In this document: one piece after another, positions 49,605 to 62,207 of the stretch
How positions within the stretch are numbered: the stretch's first letter is position 1
Layout: every line of letters starts with the position of its first letter
Source of the DNA: Lepisosteus oculatus
Taxonomy: Eukaryota > Chordata > Actinopteri > Semionotiformes > Lepisosteidae
Direction: 5' to 3'
DNA: 64,000 bases
Assembly (NCBI RefSeq): GCF_040954835.1
Contig: NC_090718.1
Span: 11,981,532-12,045,531, forward strand
Notes under the pieces: model-generated
Database searches by the model: none
Seen by the model: only the letters and a program-made list of their open reading frames with translations
What the model was told of the DNA's origin: nothing
Program-made: the position numbers and the translations under genes

Positions 49605-49925
49605 GTTAGTTGGGCCTCCTGCGTGGTTCAATTGAGCTCTGTAATCCTGGGTTCAAGCCCGTGTCATGTCTCTCGAATGCCGAATGTGACCAGGATTTCC
49701 TAATCAGCAGGGCACAACTGGCTGAGCGCTGCTGGATACAGGGTGTGCTTAGCAAGACAGGACTCTCTCGGCTCACAGTGACCTATGTGGGGTCCTGGGT
49801 CCAAGCAGGGGCTGTGGTGCCTGTAAAAGTGTTGAAAGACAAATGGTTACAAGCTGGGCAGGGTGGAAGAGTCTGTCTACCCTTCCTTATTTTTTCCTGT
49901 GTGCGGTTGCTGGGTTTCTAGCTAG
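49605..49925 (+). mobile_element. possible tRNA-derived SINE remnant
   Basis: TGGTTCAATTG at 49,624-49,634 fits the pol III A box (TRGYNNARNNG), and GGTTCAAGCCC at 49,650-49,660 fits the B box. Their spacing is shorter than in a real tRNA, so this is not an intact tRNA gene. There is no second copy in the window to confirm that it is repetitive. Confidence 0.35.
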
Positions 49926-52290
49926 ATATATTGCAGATGGATGAGACTTTAGCACACACGTCCCATGTTCTTCCATGACATATCTGAAGAAACCCGCTAT
50001 ACGTCTCCCCTTCCAATGTCCAGAGTTGCCAAAAACCTTTCAATGGAGACACCACAAAATATCATTACAATTCATGGGGTTACGTCGCTAGTGCCCAGCT
50101 GACTGATACAGTTAAACCTAAATTGCTCATCTACAGTAAATTCCCCGTGATTGGGAATAACTATTGAAGAATGGCAGGATTAACTCTTGTACTGTGTAGT
50201 GGTTGACATGTGCCTCAAAGAGCCCATAAGGATTGAACTGGCATGTCGCTGACCCTGATACTTTGCATTCTGTGCCACAACTTCATCATCGTGAAGAGAT
50301 CCTTGACCTTGCAGTGCTCAGGTTTTTCAGACATGATGAAATAATACGGGAGTCCAGACCAAGACAGGACATCTTTCAGCATTGCTGAAGGGGGTTGCTA
50401 AAACAATACAACAAGATCTGACAAAGTTCCTCCTGTTTCAGAATTATATACTTAATGCATACTTAAACTCAATGGTTGTGGTGTGATTTACAAACGTTAT
50501 CATCCTTGAAAGTTTTACATTGAATAGACTATTATCAAATGAAATCTGCAATGTTTGGTTTTTGTCTGTGCTGGCTGAAAGGCGCCATTTCTTTCTTGTC
50601 TTCAGCCTTAGCGAATGATAGCATTTCCAGTTTGGATAAAGAGTTGAGGTTAAAGTCCCATGTCTCGTCTTGTTATAGGATGTTCAGGCAATGACAGGCT
50701 TGGATGAAGAATATTTAACCTGCCTTTACCCATTGGGTTTCATTTCCCATTTTTTAGTGTAAGAGTAGAGGTGTAAATAAGTTGCTTGAGTGACAGTAGT
50801 AAATGTCAATTAGAGAGGTTGAAGATCCCTATTGGCAGATGGAATATTGTGAAAATTCAGCTAATTGAGGAGGCTTAGTACAACCAGCTCTGTAATTGCT
50901 CAGTGGATTCAGTGTAATTCCAAAGCAATTAAGGTTATGTATTCGGCACAATTCTGTAATGGGTTGCATTGGAAAGAGTGAGTAGCCTTTAAGTGAACTG
51001 TAGCCAAAGCATCTAAGCAAGCACCTGAAACACACTGTTTGTGAAGGTGAACTGTGCGTTACAGAAGAGAAGTACAATTGTGAATTTTAATTTTGGAATA
51101 TAGCGGCAGATTAACAATTGCTGCTGTTTTGTAGGGGGGGATATGGAAGCCAAGATCAAAGGTGAAAAGGCCTTAGAAGTGACTGACACTGCTCTGGAAG
51201 CGAGCCTGATGTACAGAACTCATTCTCTTCTGAGAGCTTCCAGTTATAGCATCCCTGCAGCAGAGAAGGCTGTCTTTCCCCTTGGTAACTGGTTCTAACA
51301 TGTTGTCCAGTCATTGCTGTAAACCAAGGAGTAGGAAATAGTTATTTTGATTAAAAAAGCCTTTTCTTTTGAATATGTTGTATTTTAGTTCTATTTTAAA
51401 TGCCCCCAAAAAAACAATAAGGGAAACAGGAGCAGTACTTTGCTCAGGGATTCTGTTATGTGTTTCAAGGAGGTCACAGACTAGTGCGTCTGTCTGCCAA
51501 AACCAAACCCATGACAGAACACAGCTGGAGGCTTCATAGGCTGAAGCAGATAAAACTGTAATATGAGTTACTTGCAACTACATCTGGTTCATTTTTCAGG
51601 ACTTTCCAGGCAACAGAGAGAGGGGTGCTTAGTACTTATTTTCCAGTGTCACAGTGTCACATTCTGCTTTTGGTGGTACAGAGCTTCACCACAATGAATG
51701 GACTGCATTTCAGCGACGACACACACGGCGCTAATTAACTTTTCCACAGCCTGTAGACCCGTCTTTACGGCTTCCATCTGTGATACGTCGGTCTTGATTT
51801 GAACAGGGAGCTCAGCTGCTCAAATTGGGTGAAACTCTTGGCTTTGGGAGAGGTCTCCAAAATCCTGCAGATGTTGTGTTTTCCCAACACCTGCAAGTCT
51901 CTACCCCCCCCTCCACCTCCCCCAAATAAAGATCTCTTTATCCCTCCTCCATTGTTCAGAAAACAGCTGCCCACACCTGCCACGGACGTTATCCCAGGAG
52001 GCATGAAAGGGCTCAGGTTACAGAAACCTTAAACTGCAATGTTCCCCCCCCTCTCATGTCTTCCTAACTCTTCTCTCGTGCTCCCCCATCCCCATGGACT
52101 CCCACTCTTCCCTTTCTCTGCCTCTGACAGAGCACTGTCCTGGGATCTCTGCTGATGTGGTCTGGCATCCCCAGTGATTGGAGATGAAGTAAACCTTAAT
52201 GACTTCTATATTAATACAGGGGAAGGATCAATAGGTGTGCGGCAGCCGTTGCCAAAGCAATCTGTTCAGCAGAGGCGGGTCTAGGAATCT

Positions 52291-52350
52291 GTATTTGCTC
52301 TGGGGAGGAAGAGCAAATACAGAACTCTTCCTCCCCAGAGCAAGAGTTCT
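52291..52350. repeat. two abutting perfect hairpins forming a nested 19-bp palindrome
   Basis: Hairpin A: GTATTTGCTCT (52,291-52,301) pairs with AGAGCAAATAC (52,310-52,320), loop 8 nt. Hairpin B: AGAACTCTT (52,321-52,329) pairs with AAGAGTTCT (52,342-52,350), loop 12 nt. Across both, TTGCTCTGGGGAGGAAGAG (52,295-52,313) is the exact reverse complement of 52,325-52,343, with an 11-nt loop. So two 30-nt units sit end to end, share an inverted 19-nt core and carry different outer stems. All arms are perfect. The large fold excludes the two small ones. Confidence 0.85.
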
Positions 52351-52479
52351 GGTGGCAGGGTGGCAGCTGGTGTTTAGGTTTAGGGGGTAGAGGTGAGTTG
52401 GTTTCCACAGGGGATGATACAAGAGGTACTTTTAAAAAGGGAGTTACTCCCAAGCATTTCCAGGATCTCCTGCTTCTGT

Positions 52480-52482
<3 letters not shown>

Positions 52483-52520
<38 letters not shown>

Positions 52521-52575
52521 TAGTATTAATTTATATAGCACCTTTAAAAGTAGCATCTCAAAGCTCCCTGCGGCT
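52483..52575 (-). mobile_element. L2-type retroposon 3' tail with (ATG)n end
   Basis: A (TCA)n tract (52,482-52,520) is followed by sequence whose minus strand reads CTTTGAGATGCTACTTTTAA, then AGGTGCTATATAAATTAATA, running into (ATG)n. This is the 'cgctttgag ... gcgctatataaat' 3'-end pattern of L2 LINEs and their SINEs. Only the tail is kept. Confidence 0.65.
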
Positions 52576-52904
52576 CAATGTCTTGATTTCACCCCTTGTC
52601 AAAGCAGATTGTAAGCTCGCAGAGCGAAATTAATTCAACAGCCCCCGCTGTTTCTGCCTGAGCCCGTCCAGTCTCAGATGTCTTCTTGCTTGTGGGGAGC
52701 AGCTCCCCTGTAGCCTCTCCACCTGTGCTGTTCAGTCCTGGAAAGTTACATTCTCAACAGAGGCTTGCAGAGGCTTAGATAATCTCATCAAAGGAGAGAT
52801 ATAAATGCACTCTGTGATCCATTACCTTCATTCCCAAGTGTCTATTTCTGCCTGTTGCCTGCTGTCGAAATGTCTTTATTGCCTGGTTTTAAAATCTTAT
52901 CGCT

Positions 52905-52992
52905 CTTCCTTCAGGGAGTAAGGTTGTTATCAAATGGGGTTTGACATTCAGAAATGTTGAAAAGTGGTTGGAAAGGTGACACTCCCTGTCTC
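52905..52992. repeat. ~88-bp segment duplicated at 59,286
   Basis: From 'ttcagggagtaaggttgtta' to 'ggaaaggtgacactccctgt' this matches 59,286-59,374 in the same orientation with about five mismatches, i.e. roughly 94% identity. Flanks on both sides differ. Confidence 0.85.
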
Positions 52993-55682
52993 CTTTCTGG
53001 AATTCAGGTTGTGTTAGGTTTTTTATAGTTAGATCAGCTCAATGCCGGAACACCTCTCTGTTCTGTTTACAGAATCACTGAGATCAGTGAGATCAGAGTT
53101 TAAAAGTTCTCTCAGACTTTTCGGATGCCGCTTTAGTCTATGTTAGCTCACACTTGCCCTCCATGTGATTTCTTTTAAAAAATATTTAACAGGCCATTAC
53201 TTTAAAATACTAAAAGTCAGAAAGTTGTGCAGTGTACTACATAACAGTCCAGAACATTTTTGCACACACATGTACTTGTGGAAAGTAACTTGATCTGTAT
53301 CTTCAGATTTATGTGCGCAGCATAGGGGCATTTTGTAGCTGGTTGTGTGTGTGTCACAGACTGAGAAAAAGACATGTTTTCATGAACTGAGGCATGAAGA
53401 GGAGAAGTGTTCTGTGGTTGTGCAAATGCAAAGTGTGGCTCGATTTAGAAATTCCCCCTCCCTTCTGCCTAGAGAGTTTCTAAGCAAATATTTCAGTAGT
53501 TTATCTTTGCAAAGACCGCTGCCAGCTCCCACAGCACATTGCTGCTCCTGTGACATGGTGCCAAAGAGCGACCGCACTGTGGAGAACAGGCATACAAATA
53601 AAACCACAAACAGATCACAAGCAGGCATCAGCTGCAGAACACAAAACCCACCAGCAGCATCCCAGACCTTACACTCTGCAGATACTTGGCTGGGAAATGG
53701 AGCACATCCCTTCTCACTCTCCGGTTTTATAAACCATCAGATTTCTTTTTTGAGGTTAAATGCAAAAGGGTTTGGGAAGGATTCATTATCGCTGGCTTCT
53801 GGAGTGCATTTGTCAGGAAGTGTCTTTCATGTTTTTTTCAAAAACCTAGCAGACCATGCTAGGCCATAAAGAGGCAGGGAGCTCCACTTTCTGATGAATG
53901 ACAAAACGCTGGATTCCAGAGGCACCTGGTGCTGTCAGTGAAGAACAGTTTCAGTTAACAATACTGTTCGGTCTGGCGGCCGTCAGAGGGTTGTTATAGC
54001 GTACTTGTAACTGTAGGGCCAATGATGAAAAAATGCTTCTAAAATTCTCACCAACACCAACAAACTGCCACCATCTGTAGTGATGAGAGTCAGAGCTCTT
54101 GACCCTAAAGTTGATGGACAGTGAAATAAAATCCGGGCTGTGGACAAAATTGTTCTCTGGGCCTCTTCTGAAAGAGGCAGATGAGAGACAGGCAATAAGA
54201 GGGCAAGGAGCAGAGCAGGAGAGGTGGAGAGAGGTCTTCAGCAGCCAAGAACAGCATTGCTTGTAAAGTTTCACTGGGCTGATGCAAGAAGGAACTCTGG
54301 GGGAATGTGAGGGCAGGAAATGTAGAGTCCTGTAAGGACAGGGGCTCTGCTGAAAAGCACAGTGTGTTTCTTGTTCAGGTCTACAGCCCCTCTACAGGGC
54401 CCTAGACCGAACTCTTATCCTGTGGATCAGGGGATGAGGACCTGCTTGATCGTGAAGCCTCGTTCTTATTTCTGTCTCGCACAGCGACTGAATTTCCCTG
54501 TGGCATGTCTCATTTTGTGAACACAGAATAAACTGAACTCATAGACCTCCACAGGTATGGTGTCCTGAAATGACATCGGCACAATACCAAACCACATCAA
54601 CACATCTCCCTGGGTGTTAATCCTTTAAAACACAGAGTTTTCAGGGCTTCTCAAATTTCAGTCCAGTTCTCAGAAAATATTTTCTTGTCAGCGTAAGGCA
54701 CAATAAATCTGTGCATTTTATTGACTTAACAAAACCGGATATTCTGGTCTTGGATATGAGGACTGTACAGAAAATTGCTTTCTGTTAAAATTGTTTTTGG
54801 GAGGTTTTGTATACTTATAGTTGTACATGTTTTGAACAAAAAATTGGTGATTGCCCAGTTCAAGTGAAACTTTCTTCTGTGCAGAGGCAGCACAATAAAA
54901 TCTGTCAGTATTATGACCTGAAGGTTTTAAATAGAAAAGAAATGTTGTATTAGTAATGGTAGTAAAGACTGTAAAATATTTTAAAGTGTAATCCCAGCAT
55001 GCGAACTTCTACAGCCTGTCATAATGATAAATCCCTTTAAGTCTCAGAATTGTATTTTCGTATTTCTGGCTGAACCGCAACCATTTGGAAACGTGTCTCA
55101 AACACGAAACTGTTTTCTGAAAGCTTATTCTGAAAGGATATTCAGTGCATATGACTGCAGCATGAACAGTAATCATTGTAAATGTAGTTCTGTATCTAGC
55201 TTTAGCAGAGTAAGAAGAGGTCTCAGTGCAAATTAGTCCACTCCTCCAAATTAGCTTAACAGGTAGCTGGTAGAGAACATGACTCAGCTGTATTATCTTT
55301 TATTTGATCATAGGCTGGTGTTTGAAGACACACATAATCAGTAATAAGCAGGACCCACATTGAACAAGAGGCAACCCAAGGATGTAAGCATGCAGGGACA
55401 AAAGTACATTTACAGCTGCTGTTTGAAGCCAGACATGTACTGCAACCTTAGTTACCTGCTGCTGGGATCGATTTTATTTCTGACCTTCCGATTCTCAGTC
55501 ATGGTAACTATTCCACCCCTATTCTTTCTGAATGCTCACCCCTCAGCACAGGGCCTGAAATTGAGCTGTCATTCTGTTGTCAGGAAATGAACCCAATGCC
55601 TCTCTCTCCTCTCTCACCCCACACACATTTACGCATTTAATACTTGTGTGCTGATCTGAGTATCTTTATCTATATATTACTG

Positions 55683-56208
55683 ACATGCGATGTGTGCCTG
55701 GCCAGTACCTGGATCGGAGACCACCTGGGAAAAACTAAGGTTGCTGCTGGGAGAGGTTTTAGTGGGGCCAGTAGGGGGCGCTCACCCTGCTGTCTATGTG
55801 TTTCTTAATGCCCCAGTATAATGACGGGGACACTATACTGTAAACAGGCACCGTCCTTTGGATGAGACGTAAAACCGAGGTCCTGACTCTCTGTGTTCAT
55901 TAAAAATCCCAGGCCGTTTCTTGAAAAGATTAGGGGTGTAACCCCGGCGTCCTGGCCAAATTTCCCATTGGCCCTTACCAGTCATGGCCTCCTAATAATC
56001 CCCATCAGTGAACTGGCTTCATCACTCCCCACTAATAGCTGATGAGTATAACTGGGGCACTATAGCTGCCGTCGCATCATCCAGTTGGGGGCTGCACATT
56101 GGTGGTGGAGGGGAGTCCCTGTTACCTGTAAAACGCTTTGAGTGGAGTGTTCAGAACAGCACTATATAAGTGTGAGGAGTTATTACTAATTATTATTAAA
56201 TATTCCCA
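55683..56208 (+). mobile_element. 5S rRNA-derived SINE, nearly complete
   Basis: The head at about 55,698-55,738 (GCCTGGCCAGTACCTGGATC, then GGAGACCACCTGGGAAAAAC) corresponds to the 3' half of 5S rRNA, including its internal-promoter region. The body has 'ccgtcctttggatgagacgt', 'gaggtcctgactctctgtgt', 'ttggcccttaccagtcatgg' and 'cattggtggtggaggggagt'. The tail is CCTGTAAAACGCTTTGAG (56,125-56,142), 'cagcactatataagtgtgag' and a TTATTA repeat. This is the most complete of three copies and the reference for the others. The extreme 5' end of the 5S part is missing or worn. Confidence 0.9.
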
Positions 56209-58719
56209 TTTAGCCCTGATTCAGCCTTCACTACATCAATGCAGTGAGATGAGCCTCTTGTAGACCAATTAGACTCCAGCAAATCTGGCACCTGCATCAT
56301 CAGCTCTTAATAACAGGAAAGAGTGAAGTGTTCTGCCAGACCAGTGCAATTTTTACAGCTCCAGTCCATTTGTCAGGAGGTGCTGACAGCAACATAGTCC
56401 CTGGTGAGCACCTGGGGGTTTCGTATACCTTGCAGATTTTAACTGAGGCTCAGAAGCGATGTGCTGTGTTGCCGCTGCAGAGCCTCTGTCTTATTTTCTA
56501 GGGTTCCCCTATAATAGGGTTATATGCTTTTAGTTTTCAGGCTCCAGGTACTGTGCCAGTTGTTTCAGCAGCAGCACTGGTCAGGACACACACCTGCCTA
56601 GTACATTGAGCCTCAGCTGTGATAAAAGAGTCCACTCCTAACGGCACACGACACACGACACACATTAACACACAAGTCTGTTCACTCCATGGGAGGAAGA
56701 TTGGAGCTTCAGGGCAAGTTTATACCAGCTAGTGGGTGCACTGAAGTACTGCAATAAGAACAGTGGATCACCATAAATCAGAAAAAAAATATATGATTGT
56801 ATCTTAGTCACTGATGCGATATTTTTGTAGTTAATATATAAAATATCTGCAGATTTTAAATGTTTGTACTGAGTTGTTAGTTCTCCACTTTTTCCAAGTG
56901 ACAATCTATATCTGATGAGCCAGACTTGTTGCTTGATTGTTTCGCTGTGAGATTCGGATTAACGCTTAATTAAATTGCACACACACCCAAGTCAGCCTTG
57001 TTAGATTTGGGTGTGCTGTGGATTAAACAGCAGGGGCGACGAGGGACAGATACAATCAATGTTTTTTTCTGGTCTCTGGCTTCTCTCGAACAGCTTAGGG
57101 AGCTTTCCGGACTGACTGGCCCGGCTGTTCTTACTTGTGTTTAAAAATGTGTTAAGCGAATTAAATGGAGTATTTGGGATTGTCACCCAGGAGATAACAT
57201 CCCATTTCCCTGTGTATCCTGGGGGGAATCACAAGGCTGCCGCGAGAGAGATGACAATGTAATGTGTTGAAAGTACAAACTGCTGACTCAGAGAGGCACA
57301 GCCCTGTTTAAGCCCGGCAGTCTGACAGACAGTAAATGCACCCAGATTCTTCACATTCATTTCTGTATTGTACACCTCTCATTAAAACACAACTACAACC
57401 ATAATTTGCTTACCTGTAGGCTGTTTTTTCAGGATCCCAGTGCTGATAATTTATCTTGTCACGTGAGTCTTTTTTACTCTCCTAGTTGGTGAGGTGCCAT
57501 CACAGCCACAGTGAAAGGAGAACACACTGCAAGATGACACTGAACAGTTACAGAAGTCGCAAGGCATGAAATGAGTAAGAAGTGAGATAAGAAGGAAAAT
57601 CACAACTGTATCAGATGTTTATCACAGTTCCCTCTGGAAAGTACTCTAGCAGATTTCAGTCTGAACTTGATGTCTATGTAGGAAAACCATTTAGGGCTTT
57701 TCTCTGCAACAATAAATATTGTACTTGGATTACTAGAACTAAACTGTACTTTATATGCTTATATAAATATTTGTTAGTGCCAGATATAATTGTGAGCCAT
57801 ATACTGTGCAGAAGAATTCTAAAAAAAACTTGATTACGTGCTTGATTAAAAAATTGCTTGATTAAGATGTTTGAGCACAATAGTAATATTATTTAAAAAC
57901 TAAATTACAGAAGTTGGCCTGTACTGGTGAATACTTGCTAGGAGAAATACAGACAGCAAATACAGCAAAAGTACTTGACGAAGCAGTAAAATGATGTCAA
58001 GCAGAATTATGCATGGGTGTTGCAGAATTAGATCTACCTGAGATCTCCCTTCAAAATCTGAAGCACCTCAAAGTTGCTGTGCAGCAGAAGACTTGGTTTT
58101 GGAGTCCGTTATGAAAATAACCAGATACAATTATGTATTTTGGTTTTCAGACAGAGATTATAGGTCATTTTTTTAAACAGAGATGTAGAATTATACTTGA
58201 ATTATACTTTTTTTGTGAAGCTTTGCATGGAACCTACAGGAAGGAGGATCCATATTTTCATCTTCGCTATGACAAGTGGTGTTTCCAAGCTGGTGGGCTC
58301 ATTTACTAGTCATCCAGTTATGGGAAAATGTGCAGAGAAAGACACGTGCGACCCTGGGAAAGGATCAGAAATGCACAAAATCTTAAGATTTAAACAATCG
58401 CGAGGGCCCATGCAAGTAGAATAAACATCCAAACCACATCCTGTCCCAACTCTCACTGCTCTTCATTTGAATATTGACATGGGAAGTTTTGACATGGAGT
58501 TGTTCCTTGTGAATTGCACTAAGCGCTGCTGTGCTAAGTGTCCAGCACTGACACAGCTGACAGTATAGTGAAGGTGCAGCAAAGACACGTAGACCAGGGC
58601 TTGGGAGCATGGTCTTGTGTCCTGTGCTGAGACTAAAGCATAAGCATTTGAGAAAACTGGACAGTTTACTAATAGACATTACTCACATTATTGTGGCATG
58701 GCACTGTAATGTCTGTGAG

Positions 58720-60420
58720 TATTCATCACTGTCAAGCATGAATGTCTTCTGTTAACCCAAAGGTGACTGATCAGCCCAATATGGGATCCCCACAGTTTGA
58801 CAGGTTGGATGAGTGTTGTCTAAGGAGATATCTGGTCACAAAGTCCTGTACAGTAAGGGAGGGATCATGACTGCACCACAGACCATCGATTTGGTTTCAG
58901 TATTGATGGTTCCAGAAGTCATTACACTTCTCCTTTCTCAGGTGTCCAAAAGCTGCACTTTATCAATGTCAATCTCCTGTGAATGATCACACCCAGGAGC
59001 TGCTCTAAATTCTTCAGATACTCATTGTGTATCTGAATTGTTAACTCGGGGGATTGTGCGTCTGGAATCTGCTGATGGAGGATTTGGGTCTTCTAAGTGT
59101 TAAATATGAGTTCCATCTTCTTATATGCCTCAGTATGTAAGCTGACAATTATATGGGGATCCATCTCTGCCAATATACATGCAAGAGCATCATCAGCATA
59201 TTGGAGTTCATTGACTGCAGTCAATGTGGTTCTAGTTTTAGATTTTGGAGATTTCATAATTTTCCACCCATTTGGTATGTCTGCTTTTCCCTTCAGGGAG
59301 TAAGGTTGTTATCAAATGGAGCTTGACGTTCAGAAATTTTGAAAAGTGGTTGGAAAGGTGACACTCCTTGTCTGGGGCTCCATATTGGAAGATCTTCTAG
59401 AGGGCCTCACGCTTCACAGAGTCAAATGCCTTTTTCACAGACCACTAACTAGACAGGATCATGTTGCTCCTGACATTTTTCCTATACTTACCAGGCTATT
59501 AAAAATCTAGTTGGTCATGTCTCTTGAGGATATGAGCCTACACTGAGATTGTTGAAGATGCTCATCAGCAAGAGGAATTAGACACGATGTGGCCAGGTGT
59601 GGAGTTACAGTTGGATTTTCTTCCCTTTCTTGAAGATTGTTAAAGTACTGTCATGGCATCCTTTAAATCATTCAGGATTAGTGCAAGCACAGAAAACGTA
59701 GCGCTTATTATCAGCAATTTCATTGATCACTGAGTAATTGTCATCAAACCAGTGCTGGTATTTCCTGGTATAATATCCATGTGCTTCTTTACCTCTTAGC
59801 AGGCAACAGTGATATTTGCTTATTTTGTTCTTGGTTGTAGCTTGAGAGCTTTTCCTTAATGCATTCTTAAAAGCATTCTGTTTTGGATGGATACTTCAGT
59901 GCTGCAACATTGATTTTCTATGGACATTGTTTTTTTTTATTCAGGAGATGTTTGGGAGCCAGTTTGATAGACATAATTGAACAGATAAGATAGTGATCAG
60001 TCCAGAAATTGCTCTGATGGCATTGACAGAATAAGTCAGTCCTTCAAGATCCCAGAAAGAATTTGGGCAGTCAGCATACAAATCGTCATTGGGTTGGTTG
60101 TTTGAATCTAGAGCCGGGGCATGCTGATGAAAGGATATCCACACTGACCACATCAGACACCCCTGATGTAGAGATTAATGATTGGCCTGTGCCTGAATAG
60201 TTTTTCAAAGGCATGGAACTCCATCCTCATATCTCTTGTGGCTAAAATTAGCTGCCAGAGAACAGAAAGTGCTGGTTCTACCAAAGACGCCGCTGAAACT
60301 CTCTCACTGTCTTTGCAATCCAGCTGGTTGGCTCCTGCTTTGCATTCAAGTCCAGGATCCTGCTGACCCAGTGGCAAGGGACAGAGCTGGGATTGTGTGC
60401 CCATATTGGGGGGCATATCC
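58720..60420 (-). mobile_element. LINE remnant with endonuclease and reverse-transcriptase pieces
   Basis: Minus-strand frames, broken by stops and shifts, give ordered pieces of a non-LTR polyprotein. They are NFWTDHYLICSIMSIKLAPK (end of the AP-endonuclease domain, about 59,940-60,000), TLTIFKKGKK (about 59,650) and SVKKAFDSVKREAL (RT motif with the first catalytic Asp, about 59,400-59,440). These are followed by AVNELQYADD (catalytic YADD box, about 59,190-59,220) and YKKMELIFNT*KTQILHQQIP (about 59,080-59,130). The left limit is where similarity fades near the end of the RT thumb. The region 60,150-60,420 is less certain. The copy is inactive. I did not assign a clade. Confidence 0.75.
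59286..59374. repeat. second copy of the duplicated ~88-bp segment
   Basis: Lies between the AFDSV and YADD parts of the minus-strand LINE remnant. It does not translate into a clear RT sequence there. See 52,905-52,992. Confidence 0.8.
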
Positions 60421-62207
60421 CTATAAGGGGGACGCTATCTTGACTCTAATGCTGGGGTGGGATTCCAAACATTCCAAGAAGGGTTTTATCCCGACTCCCT
60501 GCCCCTCTGCCAGGGTCTTTAAAGATGCAGATTTAATGGGTCTCTGTTAGTCAGGGGGCTAGAATTGGGATCGTGCCAATAGCACAGCCTAGTACCGAAT
60601 ACTTGTGTAAAGCAGAACAAATCTGTCTTTAAATGCAGAGCCCAGCCCCCCGACTCAATTTTCAGATGGACTTATTACTTTTGCAGTTATTACCACACAG
60701 ACATATTACAAAGAACAATGTTTGCTACTGAGATTGTTTTAATTAGAAGGTTTAGATATTTAATTCCTGAAAGAGAGCAGGGCTTTATAGCCTGAAAGTA
60801 GTTATTAAAAGTGTTTGTTGTTTTGGTTTGCTTTGTGATGGCCCTGGGGGCAACAACAGCGTGCCAACACCGTGTTTAAATTCAGCTGTCGTGCTGCAGG
60901 AGCTCTCGTGGTGTCAATGCGCGTCGAGCTATTCTGAAGTAAAGAAAGAACTGCTCTGTGGACTTTAATTACTGGGCTTGTGATATTTTCCTCACTAGGG
61001 AAATGCCTTAATTATGATTAAATCTAAAAAGTGCAGACTATGTCTGCCAAGCACAAGCCATTGAGCTCTCCAGCTCTCCGCTGCTTTTAACTGACTGCTG
61101 TATTCAGTGTAATTGCTCTGCCTATATAGGATATGTTTCATAGAACCACACAAGAGTTATTAGTATAGAGGTGTATCAGATTAAAAACGAAAAGGCCACT
61201 ATGATAGGCAATTCGAGTCCATGGCAATTAACAGAAGAGATAAACTTATCTGGAAGAGGAAAGTGGCAAACAGTCGAGGTTCTGATAGTAGCTTTAAAGT
61301 TTTTGCTTAGAACCAAGTACTCTTCATCGAGTCACATTCTGCGCCTGGTCTGCCACACTGTCTGAAGCCTTGAAGCTGTTTTTAAACTGTTCTTCATTAA
61401 GACTTGTGAGGAACTGTTGTTAAAGCTTAAACTTCAGGCAGATGATTCTTGTATTTGGTTTGAGTGGCTGTAAGAGTTTTTATGGCTGCCCGTATAGAGC
61501 ATTTCCAGATCATTGGAATATTAATGTCTGGACAAAATCAGGCTCTGTGTGGTGGTGATAGATCTCTAGCTGTCTTAGAATTGCACTATATCAACTGTGT
61601 TTCTGTGTCCCAGAGCTCTTTGGACTACAACCCTGGAGGTGCTGCTTAACCCAGCGACAGCTGAACACTCAGAGGCTGAGCTAATGTGGACAATACTTAG
61701 ATATTTCTGGCCAATTATCCCCAGCATCCATGTCCAGCACTTGAGACAAAAAGAATTACCAAGAAACCGAGGGCTATCATCCTGACATCTATGCCAAACA
61801 CTGAAGAGTTTCAGCTTCACTTTCAAAATGGACCAGGGTGTTAGTTGAATTGTCGAAACGGAGTTTGCAGTTCGGCACCCAGCATGGTATTGAAGGGGTC
61901 CAATTAGGATGTAGTAGAAGGCTTTTTGGCTGAGGCTGCACGTGATTTACTGTTCTGGGAAGCTGAAGGCATGTGCTCAGACTCTCACAGAACACCCTTA
62001 GTCTTGCAGATAAGCAAAGCTGCTTTTATTTCTCCTTTAAGAGATGAGGTGTCCCAGGGGATGTTACTGTCGAGTGTGGGGCTATCTATTGTAGACCTTT
62101 TCCTTTGAACCAAGTACCTCTCCACTCCCGTCATTATCTGCTTGTTAATAATTGATCTTGTTTCCTGTAGCCTAGTGTCCGCTAATCCCCAGCACATTAG
62201 AATCCTT

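Noticed and set aside
49605-49690. Intact tRNA gene
   Set aside because: A and B boxes are present but too close together for a tRNA fold, and no acceptor stem can be drawn.
53345-53869. 174-codon plus-strand frame in the putative intron
   Set aside because: No domain, no signal peptide, no flanking splice sites and no codon bias. Its length is within what chance can give in 64 kb.
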